Source of the DNA: Clostridia bacterium
GTDB lineage: Bacteria > Bacillota > Clostridia > Christensenellales > Borkfalkiaceae
Assembly: GCA_017886575.1 (NCBI GenBank)
Contig: JAGHJP010000003.1
Span: 1 to 64,000 of the forward strand
Direction of reading: 5' to 3'
Length of the DNA: 64,000 nt
In this document: positions 26,401 through 36,622 of the stretch, piece by piece
How positions within the stretch are numbered: position 1 is the stretch's first letter
How the letters are laid out: every line of letters starts with the position of its first letter
The notes under the pieces: generated by a model
Seen by the model: only the letters and a program-made list of their open reading frames with translations
Told to the model about the DNA's origin: nothing
Database searches by the model: none
Made by a program: the position numbers and the translations under genes

Positions 26401-26712
26401 TCAAATTTTCCTCCTCAAAATAAAGTCCATCACTTTTTCCATCTGCGGCACCGCCGCCTTGAATTCCGCCAGCCGCCGCCTGCCTTCGCCCGTGATGAGG
26501 TAGTACTTCCGCAGCCGTCCGTTGAACGCCCGCGAATAGGTCGTCAGCGCGCCCGCCCCCTCCAGCCGCTTCAAAATGGGGTAGAGGGTGGATTCCGAAA
26601 TCTCGATGACGGGCGACAGGTCGGCGATGATCTTGTAGCCGTAACTCTCTTCCTGCTCGATCGCCGCCAGCACGCACACATCCAAGAGCCCCTTCTTCAA
26701 TTGCGCATCCAT
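26401..26712 (-). CDS. PadR family transcriptional regulator
   Basis: MDAQLKKGLLDVCVLAAIEQEESYGYKIIADLSPVIEISESTLYPILKRLEGAGAL. Confidence 0.93.
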   Translation of the reverse strand: MDAQLKKGLLDVCVLAAIEQEESYGYKIIADLSPVIEISESTLYPILKRLEGAGALTTYSRAFNGRLRKYYLITGEGRRRLAEFKAAVPQMEKVMDFILRRKI

Positions 26713-26732
26713 GCAATGCCTCCTTTCGCATA

Positions 26733-26764
26733 ATACTATATAATACATAGTATACATTTGTCAA
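26733..26764 (-). promoter_or_regulatory. padR promoter with overlapping inverted repeat (candidate PadR operator)
   Basis: Minus strand TTGACA-N18-TATAGT; ATACTAT-N7-ATAGTAT overlaps -10 and spacer. Confidence 0.55.
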
Positions 26765-26857
26765 GAGTTTTCATCGATTTTTTCAAAAATTTTTCGGGAA
26801 CGGGCGGAACGAAGGAAGAAAAAGCGGCGGTAAGGGGCGTAACGGGGACGCGGGGAG

Positions 26858-26887
26858 AAGGGCGGGCGCAAAATTGCGCCCGCCCTT
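26858..26887. terminator. hairpin terminator between padR cassette and lipoprotein gene
   Basis: agggcgggcgcaa-aa-ttgcgcccgccct. Confidence 0.55.
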
Positions 26888-26939
26888 CAAGGGGAAATAT
26901 TATGAGATGATTTTGTGTGTGCCTGTCTGTCTGCCGCCG

Positions 26940-27947
26940 TCAGTCGTCGTGCCTGCCGAAGTCGCGGTAGCCGTTGCCGAATTCGTAGCGATAGACCTCT
27001 TCGCCGTTTTCGTCCGTCGTCACGCGCACGAGGATGGAGGTGTTTTCGCCGCCGATAGAGGCGTTGATCCGGATGACGCGGCCGTTTCCGCGCTCTTCCT
27101 CTTCAAATTCAAACACGTCCGTCTGTCCGTTCTTGCGCACGGTCATCTTCACTTCCCGCTCGCCGCGTTCTTCTTCAAGCTCCAGCGTGGTCTGCTCGGT
27201 TTCGCCGTTCATGTGGACGGTGTAGACGAGCTCCTGTTCCGATTCGCCCCGTTCGCTCTCCGATTCCTGTTCGATGCGGATATAGTCGCCGTTTCCGAGG
27301 TCGGCGCGGAACCAGGTTTCGCTCTCGCGCTCCTCTTCGCCCCGCTCGCTCTCGGTTTCGGTGGACTTCACGCCCTCCACGGGGTACTCCGCTCCGTCCA
27401 CGATGAGAACGCCCCGGATGCGGTATATCTCTTCCAGTTCGTCCTCGTCCTGCTCGCTCGCCGCCAGCTCTTCGCTGTAATATACGGTGTACGACACCGC
27501 GTCGCCCGCCAGGTCGGTGTAGGAAACGACGTTCTTCCAGTCGTATTCCGCCCGGTCCGAAGCGACCACAGTCGAGGAAATGTTGCTCTCCGCCATCAGG
27601 CTTTCGGCGAGGGTCAGATATTTGTTCACGATCGCCAGCTCTTCGTCCGTGACGTCGGCCGTCCCGCCCGTGTTGCCGGTGTTCCCCGTATTGTCCTGCG
27701 CGCCGCTCGCGCTGTCGGTGACTGTGCCGTCCGTGCCGCTCTGCGTGCTGCCAGCGCTTTCGTCCGTTCCTCCGTTCACCGCGTCGATGATGCCGCCGAC
27801 GGACAGGGCGCTGTATGCGTAAAAGCCCTCTCTCGTATCGAGCGTCTCCGCTACGGAATTGCCGCTTTGGGTCCCGCTCGGCGAACATGCCGCCAATCCG
27901 ACGCACAGCGTCGCCGCCAAAAACAATCCTGCCAATAACTTCTTCAT
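26940..27947 (-). CDS. acidic lipoprotein, hypothetical; C-terminal region paralogous to the 28297-29598 protein
   Basis: MKKLLAGLFLAATLCVGLAACSP lipobox; FYAYSALSVGGIIDAVNGG and YRYEFGNGYRDFGRHDD shared with neighbour. Confidence 0.8.
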   Translation of the reverse strand: MKKLLAGLFLAATLCVGLAACSPSGTQSGNSVAETLDTREGFYAYSALSVGGIIDAVNGGTDESAGSTQSGTDGTVTDSASGAQDNTGNTGNTGGTADVTDEELAIVNKYLTLAESLMAESNISSTVVASDRAEYDWKNVVSYTDLAGDAVSYTVYYSEELAASEQDEDELEEIYRIRGVLIVDGAEYPVEGVKSTETESERGEEERESETWFRADLGNGDYIRIEQESESERGESEQELVYTVHMNGETEQTTLELEEERGEREVKMTVRKNGQTDVFEFEEEERGNGRVIRINASIGGENTSILVRVTTDENGEEVYRYEFGNGYRDFGRHDD

Positions 27948-28296
27948 TTTTGTTTCCTCCTTATGCGGAAATTTTTTGTTTGGTTTCGGGTCGTGGTTTG
28001 TGGGTCAGTTTTTTGTTCGAACACTTATATAACCGCCGCGGGGGCAAAATTGTTGGAGGATCGTATAAAAAAATAAAAAATTTTTTTGCGCCGCCGCCCC
28101 GCGCCGTCGTCCGTCCTTCCCGCTTCTCCCGCTGCTCTCCTTCTGAAAGGGGACTGTAAGGCAGTATTCTGCGTTTTTCCGTCTTTTATGCCTTTCCGCT
28201 CTCTTCGTCCGCGCGTGAAAAAGAATCGGGGCGTGAGGGGGCAAAGAGAAAGGGGCGGGCGCCTGAAAGGCGCCCGCCCGTCTTGTATCATATTTT

Positions 28297-29594
<1,298 letters not shown>

Positions 29595-29598
<4 letters not shown>

Positions 29599-30131
29599 TC
29601 TCCCGCCTCCTTTTCGGCGTTCTCCATCTGTCTTTTGAGTTTTTTCAACGCCTCGTTGTTCTTCCATGTGACCGTGGCGACGGGCATGGACAGCATTTCG
29701 GCTACCTCCCGCCGCTTGTAGCCCGACACCTGGCAGAGCATCAGAATTTCGTACTCATCCTCCGAAAGGACCTTGCGCGCCAGGTCGAAGAGGAAGGGGA
29801 TCTCCGGCTCCGCCGTGCCGTAGCGGTGCGCGTCCGTCTGGAAGTCGGTCAGTTCCTCCCGTTTTTTCTTTTCCAGGAAATTGAGCGCGAGGTTCTTGCC
29901 GATGCGGGTGAGCCAGGCGATGAAGTCGGTGCCCGCTATGTAGGAAGAGATGTTCTGCATGGCGCGCAGATAGGCGTCGTGCAGTATGTCCTCCGCGTAC
30001 ATCTTATCCCGCACGACGTACAGGATGCGGAAGTATACGGCGCGGTGGGTCATGTCGTACACCGCGTCGAACGCCCTCCGGTCCCCCGCCTTGTATTGCG
30101 CTATTTTTTCTTCCAGTAGGTCCTTTCTCAT
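29595..30131 (-). CDS. sigma-70 family RNA polymerase sigma factor (ECF-like)
   Basis: YKAGDRRAFDAVYDMTHRAVYFRILYVVRDKMYAEDILHDAYLRAMQNI; sigma4 GYKRREVAEMLSMPVATVTWKNNEALKKLKR. Confidence 0.92.
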
Positions 30132-30237
30132 AACTTTCCCGTTAATATAACAGCCCGAATGTTCGTTTTGTTGGTAAAAAGACAAAAATTTTATAATTTT
30201 TCCTCAAAGGAGAAGGGAACGTCCGAAAAAAGCATAA

Positions 30238-30271
30238 TGCAACATATTCTCCATAAAAGCAATATATTGCA
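30238..30271. promoter_or_regulatory. paired AATATRTTGCA motifs upstream of the sigma factor gene
   Basis: Minus strand TGCAATATATTGC and GAATATGTTGCA, 20 bp apart; the first contains the palindrome GCAATATATTGC. Confidence 0.4.
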
Positions 30272-30274
30272 CTA

Positions 30275-31099
30275 CTATAATTCGACGTAGATCTTTTCCC
30301 CGCGGCAGGGCACGGTGACGAAGGCAAAGCCGATTTCTTTCAGAATGGCGGCGGTTTCCCGTCGCTTGTCCGCCAGCCGCCGCGCGCCGTGCGCGTCCGA
30401 AGCGATAGAGATCTCCCGCCCGCCGAGCGCGAAGTACCGTCGCACGATCGGGGGGAAGGGCAAAAACGGGGCGTCCGCGCCCGCGGCCGAAGTGTTCACT
30501 TCGAGAATTTTGCCCCGCGCTATGATGGTCGTCAGAATGTCGTCGAGGGCGCCAATAAAGTCCGCGCCGTCCATGCTCTTGTCCGCGTAGGGGGCGTAGC
30601 GCGCGGGGTAGCCGATGTGCCCCACAATGTCATAGGGGTAGTCGGCGTCCAGGCTCTCCCGCACGAGCGCGAGGTATTCCCCGTAGGCCGTCTTTTTGTC
30701 TTTGCCTCGGAAGGGGGTGCGGTAATAGTAGTCCTGCGTCCCCTGCGTGTGCACGCTGTTGACGATGAAGTCGGGGCGGTACCGCGCGATGAGGTTCCTG
30801 TACAGGGGCACGACGGCTCTGTTGCGCGTGAAGCCGAGCTCCGCGCCCGCGAGAATGTGCACCTCTTTCTCCGACTGCTGCAACGCGCGCGCCGCCGGAA
30901 AATAGGCTTCGGGGTCGGTGAATTGCGCCGCGCCGTCGTCGAAGGGAATGTTGTCCGTCAGATAGTCGTAATCGAAGTGTTCGGCTATGCCCCACCAGGC
31001 GAGGCGCAGTTCTTTCGCGCGGGCGAGCATTGTGTCTATGTCGTCCTGCCCGTCGGGGGAAAAGGCGGTGTGGGTGTGTACGTCCGTTAAAATATCCAT
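30275..31099 (-). CDS. PHP-domain protein (histidinol-phosphatase-like)
   Basis: MDILTDVHTHTAFSPDGQDDIDTML, GIAEHFDY, IVNSVHTQ, SIASDAHGARRL. Confidence 0.9.
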   Translation of the reverse strand: MDILTDVHTHTAFSPDGQDDIDTMLARAKELRLAWWGIAEHFDYDYLTDNIPFDDGAAQFTDPEAYFPAARALQQSEKEVHILAGAELGFTRNRAVVPLYRNLIARYRPDFIVNSVHTQGTQDYYYRTPFRGKDKKTAYGEYLALVRESLDADYPYDIVGHIGYPARYAPYADKSMDGADFIGALDDILTTIIARGKILEVNTSAAGADAPFLPFPPIVRRYFALGGREISIASDAHGARRLADKRRETAAILKEIGFAFVTVPCRGEKIYVEL

Positions 31100-31105
31100 A
31101 CGCAC

Positions 31106-31134
31106 AGTATAGCGTACTTTGCGCTTTTTGTCAA
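31106..31134 (-). promoter_or_regulatory. promoter for the PHP-domain gene
   Basis: Minus strand TTGACA-N17-TATACT. Confidence 0.7.
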
Positions 31135-31170
31135 GACGGGGCGCACGAAAAGGGGAGCGGGCCGGCAGGG

Positions 31171-31203
31171 AATATATTGCACGTCGGCGAGAAATATATT
31201 GCA
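31171..31203. promoter_or_regulatory. paired AATATATTGCA motifs upstream of the PHP-domain gene
   Basis: aatatattgca at 31171 and 31193, 22 bp apart. Confidence 0.4.
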
Positions 31204-31253
31204 AAATAAAAAGAGAGGCGCAGCCTCTCTTTCGGGACGGAACATATTTGCCG

Positions 31254-32123
31254 TCAGATATGCACCACGCGGCGGGTCTCCAGGTAGTACCCCCAGCGCC
31301 GCGCGGAGATCTCTTCGATCTTGCAGTAGTCCGAGGCGGTGTGCAGAATGAGGTTTTCCCCGAGGTATACCGCCACGTGCCCCACGCGCTCGATGCCCGT
31401 CTTGTTGTAGCGGGTGGAATTGGTGAAGAACATCAGATCCCCGCGCCGCAAGTCGCTTCTGTCCACGTGCGTGCCCTGCACGATCTGCGTACGCGTGGTC
31501 AGATCGAGCAGCGCGCCGCTTCCGTGGTAGTATATGTATTGCGTGAGCGACGAGCAGTCGAACTTGTTCACGGAAAACCCGCTCAGCCGCGTGCCCTTGC
31601 CGTTGTGGTAGCGCACCGCGCCGTATACATAGGGGGTGCCGATGAGCTTCGTGCCCTCTTCGATGACCCGCTCCACCGTCTCCGAGGCGGGTTCCATCTC
31701 GTGCAGCTCGGTATAGGCGCTCTTGGCGGAAACGTACCCGGTGCGGTTGCGGTAATAGGTCTTATGGAACCCGTTCTCCGTCCCGAGGTAGATCATGCTC
31801 ATGTCCGCGTCCACCTGTCCCAGAGAGGAAGTGGAAGCCGACGCGCCCGCGCGCACGTTCAGCCCGTTCGTCTTGATGCGTATGTATTTCGCTTTTTCCG
31901 CTTCGGGCTCCGCGCTCCCGTTCTCGTCTTGCGCGCCGCCGCTGCTCTCGCCGTCCGCGGGGAAAGAAGTTTCGGGCGATTCGGGCAGGGTGCCTTCCGC
32001 GCTCTGTCCCGGGGAGGTCCCCCCGCTCTCCGTCTTGCCCCCGTCCGTCCCGCATGCCGCCGCCGCAAAGGCGAACAGCACCGAGCAGGCGATCGCCGCC
32101 AACAGTTTTGCCGTTCTCTTCAT
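31254..32123 (-). CDS. NlpC/P60 family lipoprotein with SH3-like domain
   Basis: Lipobox AFAAAACG; IRIKTNGLNVRAGAS SH3b; FSVNKFDCSSLTQYIYYHG, RVGHVAVYLGENLILHT catalytic motifs. Confidence 0.92.
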   Translation of the reverse strand: MKRTAKLLAAIACSVLFAFAAAACGTDGGKTESGGTSPGQSAEGTLPESPETSFPADGESSGGAQDENGSAEPEAEKAKYIRIKTNGLNVRAGASASTSSLGQVDADMSMIYLGTENGFHKTYYRNRTGYVSAKSAYTELHEMEPASETVERVIEEGTKLIGTPYVYGAVRYHNGKGTRLSGFSVNKFDCSSLTQYIYYHGSGALLDLTTRTQIVQGTHVDRSDLRRGDLMFFTNSTRYNKTGIERVGHVAVYLGENLILHTASDYCKIEEISARRWGYYLETRRVVHI

Positions 32124-32445
32124 TTTCTTTTTTCTCCTTTCAAAAATTTTTCATGGCCACATTATCGCACATCCCGGGGAAAAAAGCAATGCAAAAAATT
32201 TTCCGTTTGCGGCAACCCCTGCCTTTTTCCGCCGCCCTTTCCCGCATTCTTCCGCTTTTGCCGCCATTTGGCGAAAGGAAGGGGGCATGTCCGCGCCGAA
32301 ACGCAAAAAAAGCCCGCCTTTGTTCAAAAAGGCGGGCGGCGGAAGCCGTATGGGATCTAAGGAAAATAAAGGCGCAAAAAACCTCTTTAACAAGGGCATG
32401 GGCGCCTTGTCTTGCGCTTTTCGGAAGTTTCGGAAAGCCGGGAAA

Positions 32446-33909
32446 TCAGTCCTCGTTGCCGCGCGTGACCTGTTGCAGACGGAACCCCTTGAAGATGAAT
32501 TTTCCCGTGCCCTCGTAGGTAAAATACAGGGCGTGCTTGCCGTTTTCCACGTGCAGGGGGGCGTAAAAGTCGGTCAGGTCCTTGCAGGGGGTCAGGCGTA
32601 TCTTGGCGACCGCCCAGCCCGTCGGCGTCTCCGAAACGATGAGTTTGCCGTGCGGGTTGCCCTTGATGGTCACGATGATCTGGTTGGCGCCGTCGAACTC
32701 GAAGTATTTGAAGCCCGCGGTGGCCCCATGCCTGAAATTGGCTATGTATTGGGCGGGGGTGTGGTTGCGGTCCTTGCCCGATTGGGTGAAGTAGGGGTGA
32801 ATGCCCTTGCGCAGTTTCAAAACGCCGTACCGCTTTGCGCCGCGGCGGGAATAGAGGTGGCAGGCGATGCGCGCTTTATACGCGCCGATGCCCCGCAAAG
32901 GCCGCCCGTTCAGCCCGCAGGAAGTCAGTTCCGCCTGCAAAAACCTGCCGCCCGAATAGCGTATCTCCTCGGCGCACGCCTGGCGGGAAAACTGGTTGCG
33001 GTTGGTCTGGCGGTGGTAAAAGACGTAGTACTTGTATTTGATCTTGACGAGGCTGCCGTGGGTATTGCCGATGTAGTTGAGGGGCTTGGTGTTGCCGTTC
33101 AGCCCGATGTCGCCGATGGAAACGAGGGTGCCGCCGTAGCGGAAACCCGCGGTTGGTCTGTTGCTCACCGCGTAGCACAGCTCGTGCCCCTGAATGGAGG
33201 AATAGATGAAGTAATACTTGCCGTTGAACTTGCGCATGGAGGGCGCCTCAAAAAATTCGTGACCTTCGAACCCCGTGCCCGCACTGTTCTTCACGGTGGC
33301 GCAGATGTAGTTTATGTCCCCCTCCACGGTCAGCATGTCCGCGCCCAGCTTCATCGCCATCGCGCCCCGTTCGGCGGGGGCATGCCCCTGCAAAAGGATC
33401 TTGGGGTACTTGGCGGGCGCAAATCCCGTGTACAGGTATACCTGCCCGTCGTCGTCGGTGAACACGCCGGGGTCGAATTGCATCGGTTCGCCCTTTGCGC
33501 CCAGCAGCGTCCCGTCGGGGTAGTGCACATAGCCCAAAAAGCGATACTGCCCCGCGGGCTTGTCGCACACCGCCACGCCCACGCGCGATGTATAGCCGAG
33601 GGTATAATAGAGGTAAAATTTCCCGTCCGCGCCGCGCGCCACGTCAGGGGCGTAGAGAGTATTGACGAGGGAGAAGAGCGGGGCTTTGGGGTCCTGGCGG
33701 CGGCGGTAGATGATCCCTTCGTAGTCCCACGTGGTCAAATCGTCCACGCTCGCCGACCAGCAGACATAGTCGCCGCGGCAGAAGGAAACGCCGTTGAACT
33801 TGTCGTGCGAGCCGTACAGGTACACGCGGTCGCCGAAGACGTGCGGTTCCCCGTCGGGAATGTATTCGTAACTTGGCAGAAAGGGGTTGACCGCTTGCCG
33901 TATCCTCAT
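32446..33909 (-). CDS. glycoside hydrolase family 43-like protein with C-terminal accessory domain
   Basis: NPFLPSYEYIPDGEPHVFGDRVYLYGSHD, APDVARGADGKFYLYYT, FEAPSMRKFNGKYYFIYSS. Confidence 0.93.
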   Translation of the reverse strand: MRIRQAVNPFLPSYEYIPDGEPHVFGDRVYLYGSHDKFNGVSFCRGDYVCWSASVDDLTTWDYEGIIYRRRQDPKAPLFSLVNTLYAPDVARGADGKFYLYYTLGYTSRVGVAVCDKPAGQYRFLGYVHYPDGTLLGAKGEPMQFDPGVFTDDDGQVYLYTGFAPAKYPKILLQGHAPAERGAMAMKLGADMLTVEGDINYICATVKNSAGTGFEGHEFFEAPSMRKFNGKYYFIYSSIQGHELCYAVSNRPTAGFRYGGTLVSIGDIGLNGNTKPLNYIGNTHGSLVKIKYKYYVFYHRQTNRNQFSRQACAEEIRYSGGRFLQAELTSCGLNGRPLRGIGAYKARIACHLYSRRGAKRYGVLKLRKGIHPYFTQSGKDRNHTPAQYIANFRHGATAGFKYFEFDGANQIIVTIKGNPHGKLIVSETPTGWAVAKIRLTPCKDLTDFYAPLHVENGKHALYFTYEGTGKFIFKGFRLQQVTRGNED

Positions 33910-34102
33910 TTTTTTCTCCTTTGCGTTCTTTTTGCGTTTTTCGTGTATAGTATAGCATACTCCGCGCAAAAATGCAAGGGTTGCAACGAAATTGGCGGGC
34001 TTTTCGGCGGCGGAAAATTGAGGAAAAACCCGCGCCGCCCGTCTTTTTCCGCTATGGAAGAGCCCCTTTTCATATGTTTATATTCATTCAGTTCGTAAAC
34101 AA

Positions 34103-34132
34103 TTGACAATTTACGTGGAAAAGGTGTATAAT
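34103..34132 (+). promoter_or_regulatory. promoter for lipoprotein gene 34212
   Basis: TTGACA-N18-TATAAT. Confidence 0.65.
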
Positions 34133-34211
34133 AAGATCCATAACATTCCTTTTCGGGCGGGTAACTGCGAAAAAACGAATGAGAAAAAATTTTTTCGGGA
34201 GGATTTCAAAA

Positions 34212-34967
34212 ATGAAAAAGAGAACATTGCTGGCGGTTTTCGCCGCGCTGACCCTCGGGGCATGCACCCTGGGCATGGCGGCTTGCGGCGGCGGTGCGGA
34301 CAGCACGGGCGGTTTGAGCGGTTCGGGCAGCAGCGCGACGGACAGTACGGGCGGCGGCTCGGGTGAAGCGGAGGAGCCTTGGACGGGCGAAGTGACCGAG
34401 GCGGAGTGGAACGCCTTTCCGTTTGCGGCGGATGCAACAAGCTATCTCACGGGCAATGACAACTATACATATCGGTTTGATGTGGAATATATGGGCGATA
34501 TCATGAGCACGATGATCATGGTGGAAGGCAGGAAGTATGTTGTCGGCGATGTCGGGACGGACGGAACATTCTTGGCAAAAATCTGTTTTGAATCGAACGG
34601 TGAAATTGACCCGGAAAACGATTCGTTTATACTGGGAACGAAATATGACCGTTTTGGCGACGCATGGACGGTTGCGGAGGGAAGAGTCAGTTTCAATGAC
34701 GTCGACGCCAATATGCCCGGTATGGGACTGTCGGAACTGGAGTATGCCGTATTTGAATACGATGCGGCGAACGGCTTTTATAATAGCACGGAAAGCATCA
34801 ATGCCGGAGGCACAGAGGTCGCAGCCGGCGATGTGACGGTCACGTTTGCGGCGGACGGCAGCGTGCAAATTCGTTTAATCGTTCCGAGTGGGGAAGAATA
34901 TATGTATGTAACATGTAAAATCTCCGCCGTCGGCGTGACGACGGTCACTCTGCCCGCGGTCGCATAA
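34212..34967 (+). CDS. lipoprotein, hypothetical; distant paralog of the 59271 lipoprotein
   Basis: MKKRTLLAVFAALTLGACTLGMAACGGG; RBS gggaggattt; xEAEWN motif. Confidence 0.75.
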   Translation: MKKRTLLAVFAALTLGACTLGMAACGGGADSTGGLSGSGSSATDSTGGGSGEAEEPWTGEVTEAEWNAFPFAADATSYLTGNDNYTYRFDVEYMGDIMSTMIMVEGRKYVVGDVGTDGTFLAKICFESNGEIDPENDSFILGTKYDRFGDAWTVAEGRVSFNDVDANMPGMGLSELEYAVFEYDAANGFYNSTESINAGGTEVAAGDVTVTFAADGSVQIRLIVPSGEEYMYVTCKISAVGVTTVTLPAVA

Positions 34968-35136
34968 GGGCGGTATAGAACGGTGTAAAAGGGGCTTTTC
35001 CTCTTCGGATGGGCTCCTTTTTTTCACGTATCGAAAAATTTTTTCACAAATACTTGATTTTGCAGAGGGGAAGATGATATAATCTTTACATAAACGGACA
35101 CGATCCGACAATTTCGACCCGATAAGGAGGGGAACC

Positions 35137-36087
35137 ATGGGATTGATTGCGGCAAAATGCGTACAGTGCGGTGCGGACATCGACGTGGACGAATCGCGGG
35201 AGTACGGTTACTGCCCGCATTGCGGCACGAAGTACATCACCGAAAAAGTGGTGCAGAACGTCTATAACACGGTCAACAACACGGTGAACAACACGACCAA
35301 CATCGCGCACGCGACTATCGTGACGCAGGGAGAGGACGGATCGTCGGCGTTGCTGGAACAGTTCGAGGCGTATATTCGCTTAAACGACCCCGACCGGTTG
35401 CTTTCGACGGCGGAAGAGATGGTCAAAAAATACCCGCAGTCCGCCGAAAGCCACCTCTGCCTTGCTTATGCCGCGGCGCGGGCGGCGCAAATTTATTACG
35501 AAAACGGATTGGCGTGGCTCGAATCGGGCGAATGCGACATTTTTCTCCCGCAGTATATGCGGACGGGCGCGGCGGCAGGACCCGCTGTGTTGGCGGAACG
35601 CATCGTCGATTCGCTTCTGCGGCAGAAGAATGTTTCCGTGCAGAGTTGCAAACGAATCATGGACGGCGCGGCGCGTCTCGACCCGTCCGACTCTGACGGC
35701 AGGCAGATCGATGATTTCTTCGCGTCCGTTCCGAAGGATGCAAACAAGGACGAAATATTCGCTTGCAATGTGATCGTCGGCGCGGCGTGCGTCTGCGGCA
35801 ACGATTGTCTGCTGCGTGCACGGGAAGCGGCGGAAAATGCCGAACGGGTGCAAGGCGGCAGCGCGGAGGCGCGCAAGCGGGCGGCGGACGCGATCGCCGC
35901 GGCGGAAGGGTTATACGACCGCATGGAGAAGGAGATCCGCGACGGGGCGGTCGCGGAAATACAAAAGGCGGGTGCAGCGGAAAACAAGCCCGCCGCGCCC
36001 GGCAAGGCGCGCAAGATCGTCGCCACGGTCTGCATGATCATTGCCGTCCTTGCATTCACCATCCTCATCGTCAGTTCTCTCCTTTAA
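35137..36087 (+). CDS. zinc-ribbon protein with C-terminal TM anchor, hypothetical
   Basis: CVQCGADIDVDESREYGYCPHCGTKYITEK; C-terminal IVATVCMIIAVLAFTILIVSSLL. Confidence 0.8.
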   Translation: MGLIAAKCVQCGADIDVDESREYGYCPHCGTKYITEKVVQNVYNTVNNTVNNTTNIAHATIVTQGEDGSSALLEQFEAYIRLNDPDRLLSTAEEMVKKYPQSAESHLCLAYAAARAAQIYYENGLAWLESGECDIFLPQYMRTGAAAGPAVLAERIVDSLLRQKNVSVQSCKRIMDGAARLDPSDSDGRQIDDFFASVPKDANKDEIFACNVIVGAACVCGNDCLLRAREAAENAERVQGGSAEARKRAADAIAAAEGLYDRMEKEIRDGAVAEIQKAGAAENKPAAPGKARKIVATVCMIIAVLAFTILIVSSLL

Positions 36088-36299
36088 CGGATATTGCCGT
36101 TTTCGGACGGGGCATGCCCGCGGAAAAGGCGTAAAAGCGCGGCGCGGCTGCGTGCGCGGGGGCCGAGCGGGAAAGGGGAAGGGCCGACGGACAAACGGCC
36201 ATAAAGCGGACAAAAACGCATTGCAAAACAAACAAAAAGCAAAAAACCGGCGGACCGGAAGGTCCGTCGGTTTTTGTTGTTTTTCTTTTCGTCTTTCCC

Positions 36300-36536
36300 T
36301 TACATGGATTCGTGAATGGTACGGGAAATAACGTCGTCCTGCTGTTCCTTCGTCAGCTTGTTGAAGTTGACGGCATAGCCGGAAACGCGGATGGTCAGCT
36401 GCGGATATTTTTCGGGGTGCTTCTGCGCATCCAGAAGGGTTTCACGGTTGAATACGTTCACGTTCAGGTGATGTCCCCCGTCTGCAACGTATCCGTCCAG
36501 CATCGTTACCAGATTGTCTACTTGCGTGTTTGCCAT
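36300..36536 (-). CDS. grcA: autonomous glycyl radical domain (C-terminal PFL domain encoded separately; GrcA-like)
   Basis: 78 aa [85 protein letters not shown] glycyl-radical motif. Confidence 0.95.
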   Translation of the reverse strand: MANTQVDNLVTMLDGYVADGGHHLNVNVFNRETLLDAQKHPEKYPQLTIRVSGYAVNFNKLTKEQQDDVISRTIHESM

Positions 36537-36574
36537 GGCAATACATCTCCTTTCAAAATGTTTTCTTTACTGAT

Positions 36575-36603
36575 ATTATATCCTAATTAGATAAAATTGT
36601 CAA
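36575..36603 (-). promoter_or_regulatory. consensus promoter between split pflB and the glycyl radical domain gene
   Basis: Minus strand TTGACA-N17-TATAAT (both hexamers perfect), followed by GAAAGGAGATG RBS. Confidence 0.9.
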
Positions 36604-36622
36604 CGGATTTCAAGCACAATGT

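Noticed and set aside
31795-34098. 767-aa plus-strand ORF across NlpC/P60 and GH43 genes
   Set aside because: Spans two minus-strand genes, their intergenic region and a terminator; composition is of a reverse-complement frame.
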